A stretch of 64,000 nucleotides of DNA from Ancylobacter lacus (GTDB lineage: Bacteria; Pseudomonadota; Alphaproteobacteria; Rhizobiales; Xanthobacteraceae), in assembly GCF_018390635.1 (NCBI RefSeq), contig NZ_JAHBGE010000072.1, forward strand, positions 124,001-188,000, given 5' to 3'. The notes under the pieces were generated by a model. That model saw nothing but the letters and a program-made list of their open reading frames with translations, was not told where the DNA came from and made no database searches. Of the stretch, positions 28,052 to 35,738 are shown in pieces. Position 1 is the first letter of the stretch; each line of letters opens with the position of its first letter. The translations under genes were made by a program, and so were the position numbers.

Positions 28052-28133
28052 ACCTAGCCAATGCGGTATGACAGCACTGTCAAAACCGCGGTGCCGAATG
28101 TTTCGGCAGGTTCAAAACTGAACGCGATTTGAG
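28052..28133 (-). promoter_or_regulatory. Leader with stacked hairpins preceding the urtA terminator
   Basis: Three hairpins follow one another on the minus strand: GTTCA/TGAAC at 28110-28123, TGCCGA/TCGGCA at 28092-28108, and a longer GCGGT...ACCGC element at 28063-28089 whose inner stem is TGACA/TGTCA. They end just before the terminator. ANTAR proteins bind paired hairpins next to terminators, but I could not match the known A1/G4 hexaloop consensus. A TTGACA (28078-28083) with TGGCTA 17 bases on could alternatively be a promoter. Confidence 0.5.
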
Positions 28134-28742
28134 CTAACCACCGATTTTTGGCGAATGCAAGAGCTCGTTTGCGTTGATGATCGAGGTGGCGATCTCGTCC
28201 ATCGAGACCCGCTTCGACATGGCCTGCTGGCGGATCGTCTCATAGGCGGCCTCCTCGCCGATGCCGTGGATCGCCATCAGGATCGCCTTGGCCTTCTGGA
28301 TGCGCTGGAGGCTGGAAACCCGGCGTTCCAGCTTGTTCAGCCGCTTCTGCTGCTCCTGCTTTTCCTGCCACAGGCCGCGCGCCAGCAGCAGGTTGGTCAG
28401 GACGCCGAAGGGTCGGATGGGGCGATCCATCGCGGCAAGCACGCCGATGTCGAACAGCACTTCCAGGGTGCGCGGGTTCTCGTAGTCGACAATGGCGATG
28501 ATGGCCGGCGGAATGCCCTCGACGCCGCGGGCGAGGCGGATGATGTCGGTGCGGTATTCGTGGTCGATCGACAGGAACATGACCGCCACCTTGGCGGGCA
28601 CCTCGCGTGGAATCGGCCAGGCCGCCTCGGCGTGGCAACCGATACGGCGCAGGTGCTCGATCAAGGTGCGGCCGTCGGCGTCGGGCGGGTGGACGACGAG
28701 AACCGGCAAGCCCTTGAGGCTTTTCAGCGGTGGCATCGCCAT
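28134..28742 (-). CDS. amiR: ANTAR-domain transcription antiterminator AmiR
   Basis: The 202-residue regulator has a pseudo-receiver N-terminal half (PVLVVHPPDADG through about residue 115), a coiled linker (QEKQEQQKRLNKLERRV) and a C-terminal ANTAR RNA-binding domain (about 137-195: KAKAILMAIHGIGEEAAYETIR). In Pseudomonas AmiR is held by AmiC; amide releases it and it prevents termination in the amidase leader. Here amiR follows amiC by four bases and precedes the leader with a terminator, so the same mechanism is likely. A second in-frame ATG is at 28736. Confidence 0.92.
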   Translation of the reverse strand: MAMPPLKSLKGLPVLVVHPPDADGRTLIEHLRRIGCHAEAAWPIPREVPAKVAVMFLSIDHEYRTDIIRLARGVEGIPPAIIAIVDYENPRTLEVLFDIGVLAAMDRPIRPFGVLTNLLLARGLWQEKQEQQKRLNKLERRVSSLQRIQKAKAILMAIHGIGEEAAYETIRQQAMSKRVSMDEIATSIINANELLHSPKIGG

Positions 28743-28746
28743 GGCG

Positions 28747-29934
28747 TCAATCGATCTTCGCGGCTTGGGGGGCGAGGGACCAGTCGTCCAGCGCCGACGA
28801 CACGAAATAGGGGTCCGGCTTCATCCGCCGGTGCGGGTCCCACACGATCTCGAAGCGCTTGGCGGCGTCGAGCCGTGCGACCCGTGGCCACAGGAAGGTG
28901 TGGTTGTTGGTCGGATCGATGGCGACCATGCCCTGCGGGGCGTCGAACTCCACCCGGGCCAATGCCTCCACGATGCGGGCGCGGTCGAGGCTGCGGGCCT
29001 GGGCGACGGCGGCGGCCACCAGATGAACCTGGAAATACGCGGCCTCGGCTGCGGCCGTCACGGGAATGTCCGGGCCGAAAAGCCGGCGATAGGCGGCGAG
29101 GAAGGCCCGGTTGCGCGCCGTCGCCAGCGTCTCGAAATAGGGCGCGGCGGTGAAGTGGCCTTCGGCCGCCGCGGCCGACATCTCCGCCACCTCCGCCTCA
29201 TTGGTGGTGAGGCTGGCGATGGGGGTGCGGGCGGGATCGAAGCCGGCCCGCCGATAGGCCTCGTAGAACATGGCCGTGCCGGAGCCGACCACCGTGGAGA
29301 ACACAGCGTCCGGTGCGAGCCGGCGGATCTGGTTCAGGGCCCGGTCGAAATCGGCGGGCGAGGGATCGAGCGGAACATAGATCTCGTCGAGGATCTTGCC
29401 GCGCGCCTCGATCACGAGGTCAGAAAATATGCGGTTGGATTCATAGGGGAAGATGTAGTTCGATCCGATCAGCAGGATGCGCGGGCCGTGATTTTCCAGA
29501 ATATAGCGTGCGAGTGGCTGCGAGTTCTGATTCGGCGTGGCACCGGTATAGATGCAGTTCGGTGAATATTCGAAGCCTTCGTAGAGCGTGGGATAGACCA
29601 GCAGAGCGTTGCGGGATTCGATCACCGGCAGCACCGCCTTGCGGGTGCTCGACATGTAGCAGCCGAAGATGAGGCGCACGCCCTGCTCGTCGAGCAGGCG
29701 GATCGACTCGGCGCGGAACAGCTTGGGATTGGCCTGGCAATCCTCGCCGACCTCCACCAGCTCGCGCCCGGCGACGCCGCCGGCGGCGTTGATCTCGCGG
29801 ATCGCGAGGCGTGTCGCCAGCAGTTGCGTGCGCTCCACGGAGGCGGTGACGCCGGTCTGCGAGAACAGGACGCCGATCGGCAGGGGGCTATCGCTCCAGA
29901 CGGAGCCTTCGTCGGACATGGCAGACGCATCCAT
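28747..29934 (-). CDS. amiC: Amide sensor and negative regulator AmiC
   Basis: The 395-residue protein is a binding-protein-like sensor (Peripla_BP fold: PIGVLFSQTGVTASVERT, GATPNQNSQPLARY, GSNYIFPYESNR) without a signal peptide, so it stays in the cytosol. This is the AmiC pattern: it binds amide and controls AmiR. It closely resembles the exported UrtA product encoded in the same cluster, suggesting duplication of an ancestral amide/urea binder. I chose ATG at 29934 with GGGAG nine bases upstream; the longer open frame to 30051 has no binding-protein character. The ribosome site lies inside a terminator-like hairpin. Confidence 0.9.
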   Translation of the reverse strand: MDASAMSDEGSVWSDSPLPIGVLFSQTGVTASVERTQLLATRLAIREINAAGGVAGRELVEVGEDCQANPKLFRAESIRLLDEQGVRLIFGCYMSSTRKAVLPVIESRNALLVYPTLYEGFEYSPNCIYTGATPNQNSQPLARYILENHGPRILLIGSNYIFPYESNRIFSDLVIEARGKILDEIYVPLDPSPADFDRALNQIRRLAPDAVFSTVVGSGTAMFYEAYRRAGFDPARTPIASLTTNEAEVAEMSAAAAEGHFTAAPYFETLATARNRAFLAAYRRLFGPDIPVTAAAEAAYFQVHLVAAAVAQARSLDRARIVEALARVEFDAPQGMVAIDPTNNHTFLWPRVARLDAAKRFEIVWDPHRRMKPDPYFVSSALDDWSLAPQAAKID

Positions 29935-29935
29935 G

Positions 29936-29973
29936 CAAAAAAGCTCCCGCTGCGTTCCCGCAGGCGAGAGCTT
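29936..29973 (-). terminator. Terminator-like hairpin overlapping the amiC ribosome binding site
   Basis: On the minus strand AAGCTCTCG (one bulged base) CTGCG pairs with CGCAG CGGGAGCTT around a GGAA loop, and the stem runs into six T. It ends two bases before the amiC ATG. The GGGAG that should serve as the Shine-Dalgarno is in the 3-prime arm. It is therefore both an intrinsic terminator and a ribosome-site lock; release by AmiR or by translation upstream would be autoregulation. This role is inferred. Confidence 0.8.
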
Positions 29974-30096
29974 CCACGCTCGTGATCGCCGCCATCGACA
30001 CTGACGCCGGCACCTTCGAATAAGGCTAACCTGTGGCCAACACCATATCAAGCCGGTGCCAGGCGTGGTTGCGACGGCAGATGGTTGCCGCCCCGC

Positions 30097-31677
30097 TCAG
30101 GCGCGGTTGGGGCCGGATGTGCCGCTGCGATCTGCGACGCGCCGCATCGGCATCGGCGAGGCCGGGCGGGCCTGAGGCGCATGCCCCGCGCCGTCATGGT
30201 CCCGATCGTAGGCGGACTGTTCCGCCTCCATCCGCTCGCGCTTCAGGCGCCTCTCGGCCTGCTGGCGCTCCAGCTCCTGGCGGATGCGCTCGCGGCGTCC
30301 CAGCTCGAGCGGCATGGGAGCAAGATTGCGCTGGGCGGCGAGCGCGGAGTGACGCTCCGGCGCGGCCTCGGTGTGGCGGGCCAGCGCCTGCCGCACAATA
30401 TCGGGAATCTCCAGCTTGAAGGGCAGGTCTTCCAGCGACACCGGCGGCTCGTGCGCCGCGCCGCCGTCTCCCTCCGCCGCCGCACCGAAGCGGGCGTCCT
30501 CGTCGCGGGCGCGTTCGCGTTCCGCCAGAGCAATGATCAGATCTTCGGCGATCTTCTGCACCAGCTGTTCGTTCTGCACCGCGACCGGCCCGGCATCGTT
30601 CGCGGGAGCCACCGTCCACGCGGTCTCCTCCAGCAGCCGGACGGAACGGCGCGTGGCCGCCATGGGCTGGCGCGGCACCGGCGCGGCCTCGGGGAGGGGC
30701 GGCTCCGGCGACCGGCTGGCCGCGGCGGGCTGGCTGTGGCGGCCGGCTTGTGCGTGCGGCGCCGGCACCTCCCGGCGAACGGCTTCGGCCGGCCGGATGT
30801 CCGCCGCCGCCGCCGGGGTGTCCCCGGAAATGTCTATGGCGAGGATGGGCGCCGTGGCGGTCAGCTCCGCCTTTCGCTCCTCACGGGCCGCGGGCGTGGA
30901 TTGACGCTCCAGCTCGCGGAGGGCCGCCTCAAAGGCCATGTCGTCCTCAGCCGCCACATCATCCGCCGAAGCGCCGGGCGCCTCGAACGCAGGTATCTGC
31001 GCCAAGGCCTCCGGCGCGGGCCGAACAGGAGCGAAGGAAAACGCTTCGTCCGGCACCTCCGCCATGCGGGGAGGGCGGGTGCTCTGGGGTGGGGTGGCAG
31101 TCGCCCCGGTCATGTCCAGCTCGAGCCGGGGCAACACATCCGCCGCGGGACGGTAAGCCCGCTCGGCCGGCGCCGGCGAGGCCGGGGTCTCGGCGGGCGG
31201 GGCGCTCACCACGTTCGGCTCGCCCGCATTCGCGGCGACCTGGGCGGCAATGAGAGGGCGCCGACGGGGCGCCTGCCGTGTGGCCGCGCCCGCTGCCGGG
31301 GTGCCCGCCGGCCGTGCGCGCCGAATCCCGCCCTTTTCGGCGGCCGGGAGCGGCTTCGCCTGCGGACGTATCCGCGCGACGCGAACGGCGCCGGCCTGGA
31401 CCAGCGTGCCGACCAGGGAGGAGGCATGGCCGCGAAGCGCCGCGAGGCGGGAAGACATGGACAGCGCGCCCTCCCCCGACCCGGTGGCGGCACCCTTGTC
31501 GGTGGTGCGGCGCTGCTGGCGCGCCTCCCATTCGGTCAGGGCCCACATCGCGGACGCGCCGAGGCCGGCGCCGGTGCACAGGTCGAGGGCGCTCACACCG
31601 GGAACCACGAACACATAGGTCAGGCAGATGCTGGTCACGCCCACGACGCTGATCGGCGCCTGCCATTCCGGTTTCAT
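30097..31677 (-). CDS. Membrane-anchored Ala/Pro-rich protein of unknown function
   Basis: I do not recognise this 526-residue protein. Two hydrophobic segments lie at about residues 8-27 and 31-46, suggesting an inner-membrane hairpin. Residues 100-390 are low-complexity, rich in Ala, Pro, Arg and Glu. The C-terminal part has an amphipathic, strongly charged helix around RRERIRQELERQQAERRLKRERMEAEQ. It may be a scaffold or envelope protein. The opposite strand also has a long open frame, but the membrane anchor, the ordered C-terminal helix and the ATG at 31677 support this one. It is upstream of amiC on the same strand, 162 bp away. Confidence 0.6.
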   Translation of the reverse strand: MKPEWQAPISVVGVTSICLTYVFVVPGVSALDLCTGAGLGASAMWALTEWEARQQRRTTDKGAATGSGEGALSMSSRLAALRGHASSLVGTLVQAGAVRVARIRPQAKPLPAAEKGGIRRARPAGTPAAGAATRQAPRRRPLIAAQVAANAGEPNVVSAPPAETPASPAPAERAYRPAADVLPRLELDMTGATATPPQSTRPPRMAEVPDEAFSFAPVRPAPEALAQIPAFEAPGASADDVAAEDDMAFEAALRELERQSTPAAREERKAELTATAPILAIDISGDTPAAAADIRPAEAVRREVPAPHAQAGRHSQPAAASRSPEPPLPEAAPVPRQPMAATRRSVRLLEETAWTVAPANDAGPVAVQNEQLVQKIAEDLIIALAERERARDEDARFGAAAEGDGGAAHEPPVSLEDLPFKLEIPDIVRQALARHTEAAPERHSALAAQRNLAPMPLELGRRERIRQELERQQAERRLKRERMEAEQSAYDRDHDGAGHAPQARPASPMPMRRVADRSGTSGPNRA

Positions 31678-32527
31678 CTCGCCCTCCGCATTACGGGCAA
31701 GAGTTTAGGGTGATTCGCAGCGGCGCCACCCCGCCGCAGACGGTCGGTCCCCAAGTTTAAATGCCCCCATCCGCTCCCGGATCGGAGAATGCCAGATCAG
31801 GAAAAGACGAGAAACCGGAACAAGATACCGGAAAGAAGTCGAGATTTCGGCTTCCGCGCTCTTTACCGGGGGAAGAGAGGGCCGCGTTGGGTGCTCGGCG
31901 CGGTTGCCGTCGGCCGGGTGTAACAGGCGGGCGACAGGAAATAGATCAATTCGTGACATTTTGTCGCGCCAGCCTTTTCCTGCGGGAAAGGCCGCGACGC
32001 CATGGGGCCTCAGGCGGTGGCTGGCGTGGGAGCGACATGCGAGCGCTTTCTGGTGGGCGCGAGCGGGTAACCGAACGGGGATCCCGCGCATCGGCGGTGC
32101 CAATATCGAATTACCGCCCGGGCTTCGGCTTTGCAGGGCCGGACGCGCGGGGCTGCCCGGCCGGTAGTGTCCCCATCCACCTGTCTCGGCGGGGGTTGGC
32201 CGATCGTCTTTACCCTGACAATTCTAGACGTTACTGATCGTCAGCCGCGCGAGGCTCCAACGCTTCCATCGAATTGTTGGGTGTCCGGCTTGTCGGTGGT
32301 CGTCATCTTCATAAAGATTATTGCATTAATCTGCGATTTAGTAAATCAGCGAATGTCTTAATTCGTCGTTGGCGCGTTCGGCGATCTTTACTCTATCAAT
32401 TATGCTGTTGTTTCGGTTCTAGGTGTGATTGTCATTTCAGAGGGTTTCGGTTTCATTTAAATGATATGAAAATCAATCCGATACGGATGTATATTCAATA
32501 GCGATTGCCTTCAAGCCAACGACGAAT
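31678..32527. other. Long intergenic stretch with an AT-rich patch
   Basis: No convincing gene in 850 bases. The first 500 bases have the base composition of the rest of the window; from about 32,210 to 32,560 the sequence is clearly AT-richer, with runs such as TCATTTAAATGATATG. Short frames here are not gene-like. This patch leads into the beta-rich orphan reading frame and may be of foreign origin. Confidence 0.5.
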
Positions 32528-33631
32528 TTGGGTGATGGCTGCTATTCTTTCTCGTTCAGGTGCAAGTTGAGCATCGAGAACGGTTATGATCTGCTCGGCG
32601 TTCACCCGGACAGCACGTCGTTTCGGGCGCCCTATTGGGGCTATGAAATTACGAGCCTCCAGTCGCAGACCAATTGTGTCGGGCGGGTCTTCAATCTCAA
32701 TTCCGGCGTGGCCGCGGGAGCGCCGGCGGGCGTGATCGACAAGGTCTATATCAAGGCTCCCCACCGCGCGGCTTCGGCGGGGTGCGCGTTCCGCGTCGGT
32801 GCCCAGACCGGCCTGAGGATCAATTCGATCGAAGTCAATGATGCGATCAATCGCGTGCTGCTGCTGGAAAGCTGTCCGAATTTGTCGATCGGCATGCTCC
32901 GCTTTGAGAAGGCATCGGTTGCCCCATCCTCCGACCTCATCGCGGTGGCGGGGGAGAGCGCTACGGTCGTCATCGACACGCTTGAATTCCAGACCGTCGA
33001 TTTCGCCGGCGCCGGCGTCGCCTATGGTCTGCTGGCCAATGTCTCGGCGCGCGTGTCCATAACGGGCGCCCTGCGGGTGAGCAATTCGACCGGCAACGCC
33101 TCGGGCCAGTTCCGCGCGGTCCAGACCGCCAATGAGGGGCGGATCCTCCTGCCGCCGGTCATCGCGATGCAGTCGACCGACGCCTATGTGCGGCTTTATG
33201 CGGCGAGCGCGGGTGACCGGATCGAGTTCAACAGCGCCGAAACGGCGGGGCCCTGGTTCCTGTCGAACGTGGCGTCGGCAAGCAGCAGCCCGGCCTGGCT
33301 GGTCTACGACCCCACCACCGCCTATACCGCGCTGCCCTCGCCGACGGATGGCTATCTCGTGGGCTTGTTCGTCTATCTCACCGCTCCGGTCAGCTCCGGC
33401 ACCTTGTCGGTGTATCCGTCGATCAATGGGGCCACGATCGGTTCGCCGGCCTTCAACGTGCAGATCACGACGGGCTCGTCGGGTGTCAATTATCTGACGC
33501 CGGGCTGGGATCCCTCGGTTTCCAGCGCGCACAGGATTGCCAAGGGCGATCGTCTCGCGGTCACGCTCAATGCGGCGGCCCTCACCGGCGGCGGCGGGGC
33601 GACGGTGATGATGCTGATCGCGACCCGGTAA
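32528..33631 (+). CDS. Beta-rich orphan protein, 5-prime end unclear
   Basis: Not recognised. The 367-codon frame ends in TAA at 33631. It has the look of a repetitive parallel-beta region followed by a jelly-roll-like end: short alternating strands with Ser, Thr, Gly, Asn-rich turns such as VSARVSITGALRVSNSTGN. There is no ATG at its start; TTG at 32528 is the only candidate, and the same frame is open back to 32465. No signal peptide or ribosome site is seen. It could be the C-terminal remnant of a larger surface or phage-type protein. Sits between an AT-rich patch and tRNA-Thr. Confidence 0.5.
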   Translation: MGDGCYSFSFRCKLSIENGYDLLGVHPDSTSFRAPYWGYEITSLQSQTNCVGRVFNLNSGVAAGAPAGVIDKVYIKAPHRAASAGCAFRVGAQTGLRINSIEVNDAINRVLLLESCPNLSIGMLRFEKASVAPSSDLIAVAGESATVVIDTLEFQTVDFAGAGVAYGLLANVSARVSITGALRVSNSTGNASGQFRAVQTANEGRILLPPVIAMQSTDAYVRLYAASAGDRIEFNSAETAGPWFLSNVASASSSPAWLVYDPTTAYTALPSPTDGYLVGLFVYLTAPVSSGTLSVYPSINGATIGSPAFNVQITTGSSGVNYLTPGWDPSVSSAHRIAKGDRLAVTLNAAALTGGGGATVMMLIATR

Positions 33632-33767
33632 GTCCCCGCGCGATGTCCTCCGCGGCATCGTGGCCTCTGCCCGCCGCATCGCGGCACGGCATCTGTAGCA
33701 AACCTCTCCGCGGCACCCCCCGGGCGCCGCGATGACGATGAGGCCGGCTGCGTTCGTGACGGGGAAT

Positions 33768-33842
<75 letters not shown>

Positions 33843-34174
33843 TCCTGCGGCACCGGACATCGGGTGCCTTTCCTTGATGTGCCGAACCGCGCCCGGCCCG
33901 GGCGCCTGATCGGCATGTCTTATGCCGCGCTTGTCCTCTATTCGCAAATCGCGGCCCCGCAGCCGTGATAGACCCATGCGCCACCCCGACCTAGCAAGAC
34001 CTGCGGCGGCAGGCAACCGGTTGTCGAGTATGACTGATTTGCTTCAAAATCCCGTGTTGCGTCGGGAGGTATGATCTGCAACAGGAAGGCATCCCGGCGT
34101 AAGCCGGAGCGGGTTCCGCCAGGCTTACGGCGGTGGGGCCCGGACATCGTCTCGCGCATGGAGGGCGGACAATC
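33843..34174. other. Intergenic region before the Cys-rich protein gene
   Basis: About 330 bases with no clear gene. A hairpin with CGTAAGCC and GGCTTACG arms sits around 34,097-34,127, some 50 bases before the next start codon. Its role is unknown. Confidence 0.4.
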
Positions 34175-34591
34175 ATGACACGACTGATGCTGCTGGCAGG
34201 AATGATCCTGGCCGGCCTGACCATGGGCGCCAGCGCCCAGACCCTGAGCTACGCCGAAGCCGGCGCGCTGATCGCCAAGAGCTGCGGGCCCTCGATCGAG
34301 AAGTACTGCTCGAAGGAAAACATCGGCACCGGCAAGATCATGGACTGTCTCAAGTCCCATCAGGCCGATGTGCCCCCGCAGTGCTTCGCGGATTTCTCGG
34401 CCGTCTTCGCCTCGATCAACAAGCGGGTGGCCGCGCAGGGTGATGCCTACAAGGCCTGCAATGCCGACATTCGCGCCTATTGCTCCGGCGTGGCTCCCGG
34501 CGACGGCAACATCCTCAGCTGCCTGGTCGATTCCAAGGCTGTCGTGAAGGGTACCTGCAAGCAGGTGCTGCTCGATGCCGGCTGGTACTGA
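34175..34591 (+). CDS. Secreted Cys-rich protein
   Basis: The 138-residue product begins with a Sec signal (MTRLMLLAGMILAGLTMGASAQ, cleavage likely ASA-Q). The mature part has eight Cys, with a repeated pattern of about 45-50 residues: SCGPSIEKYC with later C...C at DCLKSHQADVPPQC, then ACNADIRAYC with SCLVDSKAVVKGTC. This resembles the cysteine-rich GLG1-type repeat seen in many rhizobial periplasmic proteins. Function unknown. GGAGGG lies nine bases before the ATG at 34175. Confidence 0.85.
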   Translation: MTRLMLLAGMILAGLTMGASAQTLSYAEAGALIAKSCGPSIEKYCSKENIGTGKIMDCLKSHQADVPPQCFADFSAVFASINKRVAAQGDAYKACNADIRAYCSGVAPGDGNILSCLVDSKAVVKGTCKQVLLDAGWY

Positions 34592-34628
34592 CGGTCTGGC
34601 TGCTCACGCTCACGGAAAGATCACAACC

Positions 34629-35243
34629 ATGTCGAGCCTCATCCGCCTCGCCAGTGCCGCGGCCCTTGCCGCCGCCCTTTGCGCCCCGCTGTCGCTGCCG
34701 GCCTCCGCGCAGACGGCCACCTCCTATGGCCAGATCATCCAGGGTCTGACCGCGGTGACCACCGATTCTCCGGTCATCGATGCCCAGGCCCTGCGCAACT
34801 GGGCCCAGAACAGCGTTGCCCAGAACGCCGCGATCCCGCCGACCCAGCCGGAGATCGTCAAGAAGCTGTTCTCGCTGGCGCAGATCACCGTGCAGATCCA
34901 GTTCGCGCTCAACTCCGCGATCATCCGCCCGGAATCCTATGAGGCGATCGGCTCCATCGCCGACGCCATGCACCACCCGATCCTGTGGAACTATCGCTTT
35001 GCCGTCGTCGGCAATACCGATGCCACCGGCACCCGTGCGTATAACCTGAAGCTCAGCCAGGAGCGCGCGCAGGCCATTGTCGATGCGCTCGTCACCCTGT
35101 ACCGGGTGGACCCGGCGCGTCTCGAGGCCGTCGGCCTCGGCCAGGAAGCGCTGCAGAACGCGAAGAATCCGGACGACCCGATCAATCGCCGCGTCCAGAT
35201 CTTCAACATCGGAACGCTGAAGCCGATGCCGTCGGCGCAGTGA
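34629..35243 (+). CDS. OmpA-domain periplasmic or outer-membrane protein
   Basis: A Sec signal (MSSLIRLASAAALAAALCAP) leads the 204-residue protein. A C-terminal OmpA/MotB-like peptidoglycan-binding domain spans about residues 90-195: the block NTDATGTRAYNLKLSQERAQ, then LEAVGLGQEAL and DPINRRVQI. It has no obvious beta-barrel, so it is probably a soluble or lipid-free cell-wall-associated protein. It follows the Cys-rich gene by 37 bp and may be cotranscribed with it. Confidence 0.87.
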   Translation: MSSLIRLASAAALAAALCAPLSLPASAQTATSYGQIIQGLTAVTTDSPVIDAQALRNWAQNSVAQNAAIPPTQPEIVKKLFSLAQITVQIQFALNSAIIRPESYEAIGSIADAMHHPILWNYRFAVVGNTDATGTRAYNLKLSQERAQAIVDALVTLYRVDPARLEAVGLGQEALQNAKNPDDPINRRVQIFNIGTLKPMPSAQ

Positions 35244-35308
35244 CGTCTGCGACCGTGGTGTGGCGCCGGCGGAGACCTCTCCGCCGGCATTTTGTTTGGA
35301 GATGAGAG

Positions 35309-35650
35309 ATGAGCATTACCCGGATTGAGACCGGCCCGCGCATGAGCCAGGCCGTGATTCACGGCTCGACCGTCTATCTCGCCGGCCAGGTCGCGAAGGG
35401 CGACGGCGTTGCCGCCCAGACGGCGGCTATCCTCGCCGAGATCGATCGCCTGCTGGCCGCGGCGGGATCGGACAAGACCAAGATCCTCGCCGCCACCATC
35501 TATCTCACCGACATGGCCACCTTTGGCGAGCTGAATGCGGTTTGGGAAGGCTGGGTCGCCCCGGGCCACCCCCCGGCCCGCGCGACTGTCGAGGCTGCGC
35601 TGGCGACGCCGGAATACAAGGTCGAGATCGTCGTCGTCGCGGCGATCTGA
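35309..35650 (+). CDS. RidA/YjgF-family protein
   Basis: The 113-residue protein is a RidA-family enamine/imine deaminase homologue. It has GSTVYLAGQVA, LLAAAGSDKTKILAATIYLTDM and the C-terminal block GHPPARATVEAALATPEYKVEI with the conserved Arg that holds the substrate carboxylate. RidA trimers neutralise reactive 2-aminoacrylate. The ATG at 35309 has a weak AG-rich site. A strong terminator follows at 35691. Confidence 0.9.
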   Translation: MSITRIETGPRMSQAVIHGSTVYLAGQVAKGDGVAAQTAAILAEIDRLLAAAGSDKTKILAATIYLTDMATFGELNAVWEGWVAPGHPPARATVEAALATPEYKVEIVVVAAI

Positions 35651-35690
35651 GCGCCGGCCGCTGCGGCGGTTCGCTCTCAATGAAGCATGA

Positions 35691-35718
35691 CGGCCCCGCT
35701 CGCGCGGGGCCGTTTTCA
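35691..35718 (+). terminator. Intrinsic terminator after ridA-like gene
   Basis: CGGCCCCGC pairs with GCGGGGCCG around a TCGC loop and is followed by four T. It lies between the convergent RidA-like and MFS genes. Confidence 0.88.
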
Positions 35719-35738
35719 TTTGACGGAGGCGGTTGGCG

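Noticed and set aside
25618-28071. 817-codon plus-strand frame opposite urtB and urtA
   Set aside because: Typical antisense shadow; residues are His/Asp/Gly-rich repeats arising from codon bias of the Urt genes.
30040-30060. Sigma-54-like TGGCAC...TTGA upstream of amiC
   Set aside because: The spacing between GG and the -12 element is one base too short and the expected GC is GA, and sigma-54 promoters tolerate neither change well.
30085-31713. 542-codon plus-strand frame opposite the Ala/Pro-rich protein
   Set aside because: Arg/Gly/His-rich translation without a signal, anchor or motif; the minus-strand frame has a membrane anchor and ordered helix.
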